Below are positions 46,146 through 59,276 of a DNA stretch of 64,000 nucleotides, piece after piece. The first letter of the stretch is position 1; every line of letters starts with the position of its first letter. A program made the position numbers and the translations under genes. This DNA is from Tolypeutes matacus. Lineage: Eukaryota > Chordata > Mammalia > Cingulata > Chlamyphoridae. Where the stretch lies: contig JAKSZT010054334.1 in assembly GCA_026826555.1 (NCBI GenBank), positions 29,286,972-29,350,971 on the forward strand, given 5' to 3'. The notes beneath the pieces were generated by a model, which was given only the letters and a program-made list of their open reading frames with translations, was not told where the DNA came from and searched no databases.

Positions 46146-46879
46146 CACATTTTACTGTTGGTAAAGAAACTTATTTTCTAAAAATAAATATCTTAAGTAC
46201 TATAAAATTAAAATTTAGCATGTTTTGAAGCCATTTCCCTACTGTGAAATATCATGCATATTTCTGAAGTAGCTAGAAAATACATTGGAGAAAGGTCCCC
46301 CCTCTCCCCAAGTATACCAAACAAATGATCTTACAATTACATAAGAATTCAACCATTTTAGTCTAGACAGTGGCTTGGCTTCTTGTCCAAACCTCATAGT
46401 GAAATATGCAGACTTTCTGGAACCACATATTAAAATCTCTGCAGTTGAATCAGCCCTTCTTCTTTATGAGTAACCTAAACTCAGTAACATTCAGCATATC
46501 AAAGAACACCGGATGAGATCTTTAAAATCCAATGTTAAAAGGTGAATACCTGATATTCATCGTCTTAGTTTCACACTCAAGAAAACTGGCTTTGTCCTAA
46601 TTTATTCCTAGGCATTTGGGTCTGTCCTGGAATGAGGCCCTGTTTTAGGGCCTTTTAAAAAGAGATCAAAACAAAGTTTAGCATAAATATAAAGTAATGG
46701 AATGATATTTTTGAGTAATCTGACTCTGAAGACAATTTCTAAACAGAAGTGCCCAAAATGTTGAGTGGTCCCACTATCTCTGAATTAAGTGTATAGTCGC
46801 CAAGGTGACTATTTTGAATGAGAACACACATTTGGGACATAAAATTTAGTCCATTTACTGTGGTTGCTGCAAAGTGTTA

Positions 46880-47060
46880 AGAGCATTGAACATGGAGTCA
46901 GGAAACATCTATTTGTATCCAAGTATTGCATCTCCACTACCTAGACGCACCATTTACATTCTGGTGCTACTTGAGACTTAGCAGGTAAGTCACCTAACCT
47001 GCCTGGGCTCCTTTCTCATTTGTTACACTGGTTGAATAACTCTTGAAATTGGTATGATAA
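46880..47060 (-). repeat. MIR SINE
   Basis: Reverse-complement MIR: GAACATGGAGTCAGGAAAC, AGTCACCTAACCTGCCTGGG, CTCCTTTCTCATTTG. Confidence 0.65.
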
Positions 47061-47739
47061 TGAAGTGACCCTGAGTATGGGAAAGCACTGAAAACAGGGA
47101 AGCCCTAGAATGTGGTAACTCATAGTTAAGCTGTAAATTAATATCACAATTTTAAAACCAAGCCTTCAAATCCTCCTGAAACATTGGTGATGTTAATAAT
47201 TAGCCTTGGTCAGCAATTCCAGAATCACCTGTGTGTGTATGTGTGTGACGTCCATTTATTTTTGTGCTCAGTTTGATATGTAAAGCCACAGTAGAATGCA
47301 TTTGTTCAAATTTATGAGCCCTAGAAGACTGATGGATACTGCTTGCTTTGAATACTGGAAATAAGACCTCAGCACTTTCCATGGGCTCACTTTATCCTTG
47401 TCTAGAGTTAATGAGATTAGAATAAAACTGCATGAACATATTTAGAACCTGATGCTTTGCAAATCATAATGGTATTTCAGAAAGCCAGAATTGAAAACAA
47501 ATTCACTGTGTGTACAGGACTGAGTTGGGAAAAGAGTAGGGCAAGAGCATGTTAATTATATTCATGGGCTCAATTGGAATTTCCTAACTGTGGCAGATAG
47601 AAGGAAGAAATGAGGGCTGAGAGCTCAACTTGTTCTAATCCCTGTTCATTCACAGATGCAACTTTGAGTTTCTGGCTGCCAGTATTGTAGAGCAGGTGAC
47701 ATGGTATGTGGGCTTTAGAATACCATCTCTGTCCGTAGC

Positions 47740-48110
47740 AGAGATGAATAGCGGTGTTATCTTGGTCAAGTTACTTATCTTATCTGCATTGGGTTCCTCG
47801 TCTGAACCTATCTTGACATACATGTAACGCATTTATAGAGGTGAGATGCTGTAAAATAAGGGTTTTTAAAAGCACAGATTCTAAAACTAGATAGCCTAAG
47901 TTCAAGTCACAGCTCCATCACTTAGTAGCTGAGTGATCATGGGAAAATTAGATAACCTCTCTGTGCCTTAGTTTCTCACCTAAAAATGGGGGTAATGTTA
48001 GTACCAACCCACAGGGTTATTGTGAGGATTGAATTAGTTGATACATGTATAGTTGTATAAACAGGGCTAGCTCCTAGTAAGTGTTATATAAATACTTGCT
48101 ATTATATTAT
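47740..48110 (-). repeat. MIR SINEs (partial at 47740-47830, fuller at 47860-48110)
   Basis: The second copy reads AGCACAGATTCTAAAACTAG, CTCCATCACTTAGTAGCTG, AACCTCTCTGTGCCTTAG and GGGTTATTGTGAGGATTG, a clear reverse-complement MIR. The first has GGTCAAGTTACTTATCTTATC. Confidence 0.75.
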
Positions 48111-48114
48111 TTCT

Positions 48115-49005
48115 TGTTTCTTGGAAATGCTTCAAATACTGTTTATAAGGATATGAAAATAGAAATTACAAAATTTTCAGCATTACTTCAACTTTTATTC
48201 CAGTGTTTGGTTCTATTAAGTGTAAAAATCATAGAATACTAATGTTAGGATTTTCTTTATTTTGTAGAACTAATATTTTGGCAATGGTCCTCATATAACA
48301 TTCTTTCTTTTTAGAAAAGTATTAGATATTGATATATCTTTTACTAAACCTTTAAGATCATTTTACCTCCTGATTTACTTAAACTTCATTTTTATTTAAT
48401 TCTTCCATATCCAATTCTTTTCTCTTTCTGAAATCACAATTTTATTTGAAGTCAATGATTTTTAGAGCCTACATAAAGAAAAGATTCACAAATATTGGGA
48501 AGATGATAAATGGACTAAACATTTTTTTCATGACAATTTCTGATTCTGTCTCTTCTTTCCTTTCTTCACAGTGTTCATTTTAATGTTTTTGCCATTCATT
48601 TATTCATTCGATATTCAGTCAGCAGACATATCAGGCACCATGTTGGGAGGTAGAAAACAAAACAATGATTCTGACACTTGAGTGGTATTTTACAGCTTGC
48701 AAATCATTTTCACATATATTAAATTCATTTGATCCTCAGAGGTGCTTACTTCACTTCATCCTAGTTCTGTCTCCCTTTTTTACCTTGTATTTCTCTTAAT
48801 GTTCCTCATTCCTTTCCTCAAATCTTTGGAGGGGCAGAATATTTACTAAATACTTTGGTTGAGGGGAGTAGGGGGAAGATGATTGGAAGAGAAGATAGAC
48901 ATGGAGGAGAAAAGTAAAACATGAGAATCTAATTCCAGAGATGTTTCCAATACTCTACACTTTAGGATAAAAGGACAAAGCATTTCCAAGGCCACACTGT
49001 CTTCT
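48115..49005. other. Intergenic with weak MIR/L2 scraps
   Basis: ATTCATTTATTCATTCGATA near 48595 and GATCCTCAGAGG near 48731 look like old L2/MIR scraps. There is nothing else. Confidence 0.4.
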
Positions 49006-49019
49006 ATTTAGAAAGGTAC

Positions 49020-49110
49020 TTTTGCAAATGTTTGTATGTATTGTGAGAATTTTGATTTTTACCCATAATAATAATAAAAAAATAATAATAATAAAAAAAA
49101 AAAAAAAAAA
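49020..49110 (+). mobile_element. Tiny retro-insertion with AAT/A tail and perfect TSD
   Basis: A 91-bp insert has a short body followed by AAT repeats and a long A-run (to 49110). Perfect AGAAAGGTAC copies (49010-49019 and 49111-49120) flank it. It is a severely 5'-truncated L1-mediated insertion; the source of the body is unknown. Confidence 0.72.
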
Positions 49111-49677
49111 AGAAAGGTACAAAGAGCCACTTGAAAAGGAACAATGGTCTTTCATGCATTCAACACTGGAAACTAGGTTGAGACTAGACATAAGGCCAGT
49201 GGTTTCTCAAATCCTTCCCACCTCCTAATTAAGCATATTGGTCATACTGGAGATGCTAAAGAATTATGATCAACTCCTCCCCCCATGCCCTCAAGTCCCA
49301 GCATCAAAGTGTCCTAGTTATATTACCTCTTGAATTTTGTGATACCAACCAATAGAGAAGAAATAGTACATAGAAAATTAACCAGAAAACTATTCCTTTA
49401 GTCTCACATCACCTGTTTCATTCATTATTATGTCTCTCAGGCACAACAGGGGGCCTTATAAGGAATAGCCAGTAGGCTTTCCTGCAGTACACTAGCTCCT
49501 GGTGGATGAATATGCTGTCTTAACAGGTAGAGGATGACCATAGTATGCTGCTTGTATATTGGCTCACAATATCGCTCACTTTTGAGCTTGTAATAAACTC
49601 CTCAAGAGTACTTTGGAGATTCACAGGATACAAACATATGTATCCACTAAAGTTCTGTGAACCATACTAGCTTGCTT

Positions 49678-49985
49678 TGCCTTCTGCCTGGAATGCTCTC
49701 TCTACAGAACTTCCCATGGCTATCTCTTATCGTTCAGTTCAAATGTCACTTTCATGGAGAGACCTTCTCTAGCCACTCTATATAAAAGTAGCATCCCCTC
49801 ACTTGGTCCCTCTATCCTATGTCACTCCTTTATTTTCTTTGTGGCATTTATCATCACCTAAAATTGACTTACTTGTCTGTATATTTATTATCTGTCTCCC
49901 TCACAAGACTGAAAGCTCCAAGAAGGCAGAGATTTTTTTTTTTTCCCCCAAACATACTGCCTGGAATTTAATAGCAGGGCCTTAT
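49678..49985 (+). repeat. L2 LINE 3' end
   Basis: Canonical L2 3' text: CTGCCTGGAATGCTCTCTC, GGAGAGACCTTCTCTAGCC, CCTATGTCACTCCTTTATTT, TGAAAGCTCCAAGAAGGCAG, TACTGCCTGGAATTTAATAG. Confidence 0.85.
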
Positions 49986-49997
49986 TAAATATTAGTG

Positions 49998-50620
49998 GAA
50001 CAACAGATATTTGTTAAATGCTTGTTATATACCTACTCTATTCTAGGAACTGGGGATGCAAAAGGGAATTAAGCAGACAAAAATCTCTGAACTCTTGGAT
50101 TTTGTATTTTAATGCAGGAAACAAACACATAAGTAAAATCCTTAGTGTGGAGGCAGAGAAGTGGGGAGGCTGTGCTATATTAAATAGAGGGATCAAAGGA
50201 AGTCCTCACTATAGAGGCCTGAAGAAGGTGAGAAGGGAGGCACTTGAACAAGGTGAGGAAAATATGGGGGTGGGTGGATATGAGGGGTTGAGTGATTTAG
50301 ACAAAAGGAACAGCAAGTTCAAAGGCCCATACAGGACAGTAAGGGGCTAATGCCTGAAACCATGGGGTTTCTGGGGGCGTGGTGGGAGATAAGTCAGAGG
50401 CAGCAGTGGGGTGGCCCTGGCTACAATCATGTAGAGGCCTGATGAGAACACTTTAGGGGCAACGGTGGAAGCAGGTAGGAGAAAATGAAATAATCCAGGC
50501 AAGGGATGACAGTGGTTTGGTCCAGGATGGTGGCAGGGAGATGGTGAGGCATGTTAACAGTGTGGAAGTATTTCAAAGGTAGAGCTGACAGGATTTGCTG
50601 ACAGAATGAACAAAGTAATG
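49998..50620 (-). repeat. L2 LINE, minus strand, tail-to-tail with the preceding L2
   Basis: TTTGTTAAATGCTTGTTATA, then GAACTGGGGATGCAAAAG, AACAGCAAGTTCAAAGGCCC, ATCATGTAGAGGCC and AATAATCCAGGCAAGGGATG follow reverse-complement L2. Confidence 0.75.
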
Positions 50621-50639
50621 ATGCAAAAATATGTGTAAA

Positions 50640-51295
50640 ATTGATACAAGGAAGGCTTTTCTTGGATTTAAAGAAAAGAGACTGGTTTTGTCAGGTCTGT
50701 GGCAAATAGTAGCATAGCCACCTAGAAATTCATCATTGGTACTTGGAACTTTTGTGTCATCTATTATTTATGGCAAAGAACAAGACAGAAAGGAGAGGTG
50801 AAATATATTCAGCATCAAAAACTGCACTTGCAATTAAATGAGCTGGTTTGGGGCTTGATCTTATTTCAGCAAACTGCCATAAATAAAATAATTGTTCAGC
50901 ATACATAAGCTTTTACACCCCTGAAGAGATTGTAAAGCTCACTGGGTAGTTACACAAAAGGGTAAACATTATTATCAAGAACAAAGATCTCCCCTGATTT
51001 TATCCAGATTGAAGGTCTTACTTCAATCTGATCTGGTAAATGCTTACATCTCCGAGTCTTTGCCTATTGGGCTACACTGAATAAGCTTGGAGCTTGGAGC
51101 TTGTTCAGCTTTGCATTCATTATCTGGTGCAGGGCCTGGCAAAATGTAGGTGCACCACAGATACTGACTTTTCATGACTCTCTCCTATTCTCTCTCTGTA
51201 GTGCTCAGGAGCACTTTTTTTATTAAAAAATTTTTTTTCTTCTTTTTTTTTTTTTAACCAAAGTCAGTGATCCGAGTTCCCCATAACAATGAAAT
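50640..51295. other. Intergenic; T-rich run
   Basis: This is unique-looking DNA with an A/T low-complexity run at 51218-51256. Confidence 0.45.
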
Positions 51296-51299
51296 TTCA

Positions 51300-51560
51300 G
51301 AATGTAATGGGCGCCAGGCAAGGGCATGTGTAGAGAGCAATCTGGAGGCCCCATGGGAGTGGGTAGCCAGGAAGGGCTTCCACGGGGAGAAGTCCTGTGT
51401 GCTGTGACCTGAAGCCAAAGTGGAACCAGGAGGATTTAGAGGAGGAAACCAGATTTAAGCATCTGTGCAAAGGCCCTGAGACTAGAGGGAACCCGGAACG
51501 GACTGAACTAATGATCTAGGCATGCGGGAGAGCCGGGGTGCCTGGACCTTTGAGAGGATA
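51300..51560 (-). repeat. L2 LINE fragment
   Basis: GGAAGGGCTTCCACGGGGAG, TGTGACCTGAAGCC and ATCTGTGCAAAGGCCCTGAG match reverse-complement L2. It is the last recognisable repeat before KCTD12. Confidence 0.65.
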
Positions 51561-52252
51561 AACACGTTAAAAGGGCTAAACGGTGGCTTTCTAAGTTGCT
51601 TTAGATCTGCAAATCCGCGAGTTTTACAGAGCGACAGACTCAGGGTGCAAAGGTTCCCGTCGGGCCCCTATACCCATTCCCTTCAGAAAGGCCTCTAAAG
51701 CCCTCAGTAGGCGAGAAGCTGCGTCGGCAGCCCTCAGGCAAACGCTCCTCAAAGTCACTCCTTGAGCTTGCCAAAGTTCCCGTTATTGCTATTCTGCTCA
51801 TTTTCTCCTATTTTGGGGTCTCCCAACCAATGAATCTCTCTCTTCACCCAGAAAATCCGGGAGCGCTATCGGTTAGTGAGATGACGACCTACTACACCAG
51901 AGGCACAGCTACTCTGTTTAAAGAGGCCAGTTCCGGAGGCGGCCGGGCCGGAGGCGTCCACGCCCCTCCACTCCCCCGGGCGAGGCCAGAAAGTTTACAT
52001 CCTCCTTCCTGAGTCAACAGGGACAGGGTGAAGTATCAGGGGGCGCACTGAGCGCCTCCCCGCCCCACGACCAAAGGTCCGTCTTCCAAAGTGGCCTCTC
52101 TCAAGCTTTGTGCACTTAGGAAGGGAGAGAAAGTTGGGCGGGAGCGGGAAAAGGCGGGAGCTCGGAGCAGGGCGGCAAGGGGGCGCCGACTCGTCCACGC
52201 CGCGCGCAAACCCGGGTGGAGCCGGCAGCCAGGCGCTGCGTCAGCGTTTAAG

Positions 52253-52260
52253 ATGCAAAT
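52253..52260 (+). promoter_or_regulatory. Octamer motif (POU-factor site)
   Basis: ATGCAAAT is a perfect POU/OCT octamer about 115 bp upstream of the TATA-like element. Position and perfection make a functional site plausible; it is untested. Confidence 0.45.
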
Positions 52261-52371
52261 CGATTCCCAGCTCCCTCCCTCCGCCTCCCCCACCCCTGCT
52301 GGGGGAGCAAGGATACGCCGCTCCGCAGTCGCCCACGCCTCCTGCGCGTCCCGGCACCCGAGCTGGCGGCT

Positions 52372-52380
52372 CTACTTAAG
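52372..52380 (+). promoter_or_regulatory. TATA-like element of KCTD12
   Basis: CTACTTAAG is the only AT-rich interruption in GC-rich sequence about 245 bp upstream of the ATG. If used, transcription would start near 52400-52410. Confidence 0.4.
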
Positions 52381-52404
52381 CGGCGCGCTGGCCGCAACCC
52401 GGCA

Positions 52405-53605
<1,201 letters not shown>

Positions 53606-55247
53606 GCTCCCCAGACCCCCTCGCGACTCCCGCACCCTCTCCTCCTCCTTCCCTGCACAGGAGAGGATCCTCATTCCAGTCCCTCCTGCCCTTCTACCTC
53701 TCCCCGCCCCCCCTTTCCGCCCCCGTAGCTGGGGCCAGATCCTCTCCATTTCAAATTCCAGAACTTGCAGCAGCAAACTCTTGACCTCTTCATTATCTTC
53801 GGACCCCTCTAACCGAGAAAGCCTAGGCATACCCCCATCCCAGACTTCCTCCATCCCTTGCCTCAAACCACCCCTCCCCCAGATTGACTTTCAGTCTGGG
53901 TGGAGTGGGGCAGTGTTGCCACGAGCTCATTTCATTGTTCAGAACTTGATTGGACCGATGTCTAGTATGTAGAAGATTCCTTGAAACCTTTCGACTTTAT
54001 CGGGGTTTAAGAGATCAAAGTTGGTAACCCTGGAAATAGTTTTCAAAGATCATTACAGTCTTTTGACCCTCTTTAAAGGTGGATTTTTAGAATGTTGAAG
54101 GAAAGACTCTGGTCCTAGAATTAGGACACTATGGAGGCAATTCAGTGACTGTAAATGAATAAAAATTTTAAAAGTTACAGGTAGAAGTAGAAGAATCTAA
54201 TGCTGGCACAATGAAGCATCGTATCTTTTTCAAACAGTATAAAAGGTCTTCGCCTGTGGCTTACACTTGCAGAATGTGACCCTCCTGCCTGCGTGATGCT
54301 TTCTCCTTGGCTCATTGCCGGAAGTCACTTGGATCCACTTTAGTTGACATGGCAGCCATTACTGACAAGAGGGAGAGAAAGCACCGCCGCCGAAGAGGGC
54401 AGGTGTGCCCAGGTCACCAAGCACTGCGGGAAGTTCCCGGGCAGTGACTAAAACAGAGCTGAGTAGTAATGCACGTCGTGGGTATTAGGAAAGCCCGTAT
54501 TCTTGCAGTGAATGGCAATAGGACCTTCTTTAGCTCGTTAGAGTCGTTAGAGGGGAGGGAGCTTGGGGGTGGGGGGAGGAAGAAGGATAGAAAGGGTGGG
54601 AAGGGAGGAGCAGACATACTCATTTATTATTTGAAATTTGGAAATTTGTCCATCTATTTGAGTGCATGCACCTTTTCTTTTAAATATCAAATAGTACACG
54701 AATACATGCAAAGCATCTTATAAAATTAGTGACAGACCTACTTTTAACCAGCAGTTACTGAATTGTTTTGAGCCCTAATAGAATTTGACCATACTTATAT
54801 AACCTAACTAAAGAGTTACCCAGTAAGGTTTTAATTTTTGAACTTTATTGTCTTTTTGAATATAAATCCTGATTTTAAAAACCTATTTACTTGAGCAAAA
54901 TATGTTTCGTTTTGGTTACTTAGATTTAAGATCTTTTATTAAAAATCCTTTTTTTCCTAAGCCCAGCACATGTGCTACAGTTGAGCAAACCCGAAAACCT
55001 GAAAATGTCACTTTGCATGCTTTTTTCATGGAATTTGTTTGAAGGTAAGGTGAAATCTTTTTGAGGGACAGAGCTGCAGAAAAACGGAAGCACCAAGGGC
55101 TGCCCATGTGTAGATAGCTGTAAAATGGAATATTTTTAAATGATGGCAGATAAGTACTTAAAAGTAAGCTGAGCAATAAAATGGTGTTTTAGGTAAATGC
55201 AACAGAAACAGAAGGAGACTTGGTTGCCTTATGCCTTTACTCTAACA

Positions 55248-55329
55248 TGGAATAAATTCCCACTGCATATCCTGTCTACACCATAAGTTGGAATAAATTC
55301 CCACTGCATATCCTGTCTACACCATAAGT
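55248..55329 (+). repeat. Perfect 41-bp tandem duplication in the KCTD12 3' UTR
   Basis: Unit 1 (55248-55288) and unit 2 (55289-55329) are identical. Each begins TGGAATAAATTCCC and ends CACCATAAGT, so each carries an AATAAA. Perfect identity implies a recent event. Confidence 0.95.
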
Positions 55330-58300
55330 GGAGGGAAACAAATCCTTATCTTTCATGCTGTGAGGTGTCCTTTGGATATTCTGTGATAATGGACAAGCCT
55401 TTCTATTTTATTTAGTTTATTTTAGCATCCTTCTCTGAAGTATGTTTTTAAAGATTTTGTAAGAGCTGTTTTCAGTGTCTAAATTAGTGCTATTTTTTCC
55501 TTCTTTTTAAAAATGAATCTTGTACTGTATCTTACTATGTCCATAACAGATGTTAAGAATTGAGACAGTTTTATTATTAGACTCATGTGATCAATCTGTA
55601 TATATCATATATAAACATTTTACACGAATCATTTAGTTTTTTAATTCATTTACTAATGCTATAAAATTCCCTGTCTTTACCCCAGTAACTTGCAATGGAT
55701 GATGTATATACATGTTTTGATGAGTTTCTTATATCTTGTCTATGGGGAAAATGGGTTAGGGAAAAAATACATAATTGTAAAACAGAGTTCACACCATACT
55801 TTTTTGCCTGGATATTAGTTGTATACAAATAATATGTTGATTAACTGTCTACTTAAAATCAAGGTACTGGTATTTTTAATCTACTAACTTTTTTTTGTTT
55901 GGGAAAGAGAAAGATTTGAGGTCTTTTATTGGAGTAACGGTTTTAGAAAATAAAGTTAGGTTAGTATACAAAGACTGTAAGAGTAAGGGAAGTGGAAGCA
56001 GAAATCCAGGAAGTTGTTTTTGCTTATGTAACTCATCAGGACTTATTTCAAGTTTGAAATAAGTGATCTAAGAATGTTGCTCAGTAGCCCAAAGTAAGTG
56101 TCACAGAGATTTCTCCACCCTGTATGGTTATTCTCTTAGATTGCATATAATTAAGAACATGTTAGGACGGGTCTAAACCACTGACAGATGACAAGACCTG
56201 GTGATTCTGTCTCTTCACTCAAATCTTATGAATTTTATCTTGTAAAACTGAGTCGAACTAGTCCATTGCCTTGTGTGCAGACATTTTCCTCCCTTACCTC
56301 TACTTCATTATTTGAAAGACTGGGACTATAATGATTAGGGAGAGTAAGCTGACTTCTTTTTTTCTAGGGATGACTGCCCCCTTTAAAGTTGGAAATTGAT
56401 ATAAGAAAACTTTCTACTTTTTGCCCAAAGTAAAAGCTGGGTAAGGGACTCATTTAACATTGGATAAACGACATAACTGAGGTAAGATGATTTGGCACGA
56501 GCATTCTTTGATCCCTTCCTCTCCATGGGTTATGGGCCCCAGAAGAACCTTTGTGGTCTACAAAGTGGGCAGGGTTGTTGGTCACACCCATGAGCTTGGG
56601 TGGGGTATTGAAGGTTCATTGAATAAGTCCTCCAAGAACACCACTCAACCAGATAATTATGACTACATTGACCTGACTCAGAGTAGCATGTATTTCCATC
56701 GGTTGCTCTAATTACTAATTGATGTTCATAAATATAACTGAATGCCATTAGACGTTTACGAATTATTTTTAAAAAAATTGACAGTGCTGGCGAGTGGTGG
56801 TTAAAAAAACAGGTACCATGTTCAATGCTTTTGCACTTGTGTTGTCTCTTTATTAGTACTTGTAGGCTATGAACCATATTCATTCTTATTTTAAAATTAT
56901 ATGTTTTGAAAAACATTCCTTGAAGTTGTGAGGCACTAAAATTTTTCACCTTTCAATACCGTTTTTTTTCCCCTTGTATTTCATATTTTGTTGTTGTTTT
57001 TTTGGACACATAGCAAAGTAATAATTATAATAGTAGCCAAAATGGCCTTCTCTTTCAAACTAGATCCAAATATATGGGACTTGTTGCTTTTCTGAGATGA
57101 TACGTAATCTGTGGAAAACTCAGACAAAATGGGCAACTGGTAAAGCTCATAACATGTTTCAATTTTCATTGGAGTTTTCCATAGAACCCTAGTATTACAT
57201 TAAAGCCATGTAGGTTGACGATCTCATAATTTTTACTTTTCAAATTATGGTAAATCCTAAACTAATATTCAAATCATTTTAGTACTTCTACTTGAAAAAT
57301 GCTAAATTATAAATGCAGACATTTAGAAAAGTATTGACTGGAGGGATTGAATTCCTTAAGAATTTCCTTTATAGTGTAAATCATAAATAACTTTACTCAA
57401 TTGATTTGTTTCTTTAAGTAGTAAATTAATTGAATTTTTAAAGATTGGTTATTGTGATTTTAAGTTTCCTAGTTTTTCCTTTCTATAAATCATTTAAAAT
57501 TGATTTGGTTTTCTTAGATGATCTAAGTCTATCTCTAGAGAAATAAGAAATAAAATACTCTTATTTCCAGTGGCTACAGTATCTGAGTGGGTTTCTTATA
57601 GCTAGGGACACATTATGTTGAAGTTAATTTTTCTTTGTCATACTTTGGACAATAAAAAATCTACAAGTATTAGCACTTGAGGATTTAGATTCTCTCTTGG
57701 GCCCTTGAGATTTAGATAGAAGAAATTTAACCAGAAAATCTACATTCATAAATAATCTTGTGTAGTAGAAAGATGGGCTAGTTGACTAAGAATTCTTGTC
57801 ATCACTTTATATATTTTGTGATTTTTTTCCAAGCCAAGTTTTTTATTCTCATTGGGTTTTGAAGTATGTGGACATTTATTGTAAAGTAAACTATTATACA
57901 ACTGTGTCTTTGTGACTTTATAGCCATGTGAATTTTGCTGTTACTATTGAATACATAAGATGGCAAATCATTTATGACTACTCAAGCATCATCAGAGACC
58001 ATTTAATGACAGCGTTAAAATGTCCATCGTGGATGTTAATTTTAAATTATATATTACCTAAATTTTTCTGGGCATCAGAAAAACTTACCTGTTGAACAAT
58101 ATAAGATCCCCACAGAGCCATCTTGGATTCTGAAATTCTTGAAAGCATTATATGCTAAGTGATACATATCATTGAGCCATTTTCTCAAAATTTAAGGAGA
58201 GAAGAAGAAAATCATAATTAGGTTATCTTTTCTAGTGAAACATAAAGCCAAGAAAACAAGATTGCTCTATATTTTTAAAAAGTCGAAATCTCTTCAGATA

Positions 58301-58475
58301 TGCCCAAAATTAAAGTGAGAATTTCTTCAACCACATAAAATGCTCTAGAGATTTCTGTTGTCTCTATGTACAATCAGTTGTATAACAGGAATACTTGTTA
58401 CTGTTTTCCTCCCTGTGTGTGAAGTAATTAATCATTGATTATGTGACTTGTTACCTATTCTATTAAACACTAAAG

Positions 58476-58498
58476 AATAAAACATTCACTCTTTTAAT
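58476..58498 (+). terminator. Probable distal poly(A) site of KCTD12
   Basis: AATAAA at 58476-58481 is followed by a plausible cleavage zone near 58495 and a GT-rich element GGGTGTGTAT (about 58517). The distance from the stop matches the known size of the mammalian mRNA. Confidence 0.65.
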
Positions 58499-58499
58499 T

Positions 58500-59276
58500 A
58501 TTCCTCTTGGCTCCTGGGTGTGTATCGATTGGCTAGAACACTGGTCTAATTTCATTTAAAGGATTCTCCAAATTCTGGGAATGCTTCCCAAATTGTTATT
58601 GGACTAATGATGTGCATTATCTCATCAGAAGAACTCCTCACTGTGTAATTGGCCAGCTGGGCGAGGAGGGAACAGGTTCTTTCCCCAGGGATGACTGCCA
58701 AGCATGCAAAGGTGGATGAAGGTAGTTTGGTATTCAATGCATGGAAAAAGTCCTTCGTGAAGATTTTATTTCACCACAGTTCTTTGCAGCATATGTGCAT
58801 TTTTTAAAATGTTAGATCTGTAGGTAGAGAAGACCTCTTAAAGTATGTAGGGAAAAGGTATGCCTTAATTAAAAGTGTAATTCATGAAAATAAAGTTCTA
58901 AAGAGGGCTGGGAAGAATATGTGCATTTTTTATGTAGGGGCACTTTACTGACTGTCCTCCAGTCACTGATGTCCCTTCTCTTTAAATAAAGCCTAGAGCT
59001 ACTCAGATTTGGAAATTGCAGAAACCACACCCAGGTAACAGCAGTCCTGTCTGCTGGGCCATGGCACAGGAAGCCATGAGGTTGTGTTTCCTGAAGATAG
59101 TTTTTGTTTTAAAATTGCAATGTGTGAATGTACGTAACACATATACAGTTTATTTTTTACAAAGGGAATATAGATGGTAAAAAAAAAAAAAAGCAATACA
59201 AGAATGCATATAATAAGTAAATTTACCTCCTCTAGTAATCCCTTTGTTTTATTCTGCAGAGACAATCATTGGTATA
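58500..59276. other. Intergenic, no recognised feature
   Basis: A run of 13 A lies at 59179-59191; there is no flanking duplication and no gene. Confidence 0.45.

Larger units (their letters stand above)
53606..58498 (+). other. KCTD12: KCTD12 3' UTR (predicted, about 4.9 kb)
   Basis: KCTD12 mRNAs of other mammals are long single-exon transcripts with a 3' UTR of this order. Here the sequence after the stop is free of recognisable transposons to the AATAAA at 58476. Earlier candidate signals are at 54158-54163 and 55175-55180, and in the duplicated block at 55248-55329. Pumilio-type TGTATATA occurs at 55597-55604 and 55703-55710. The end point is inferred. Confidence 0.7.
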
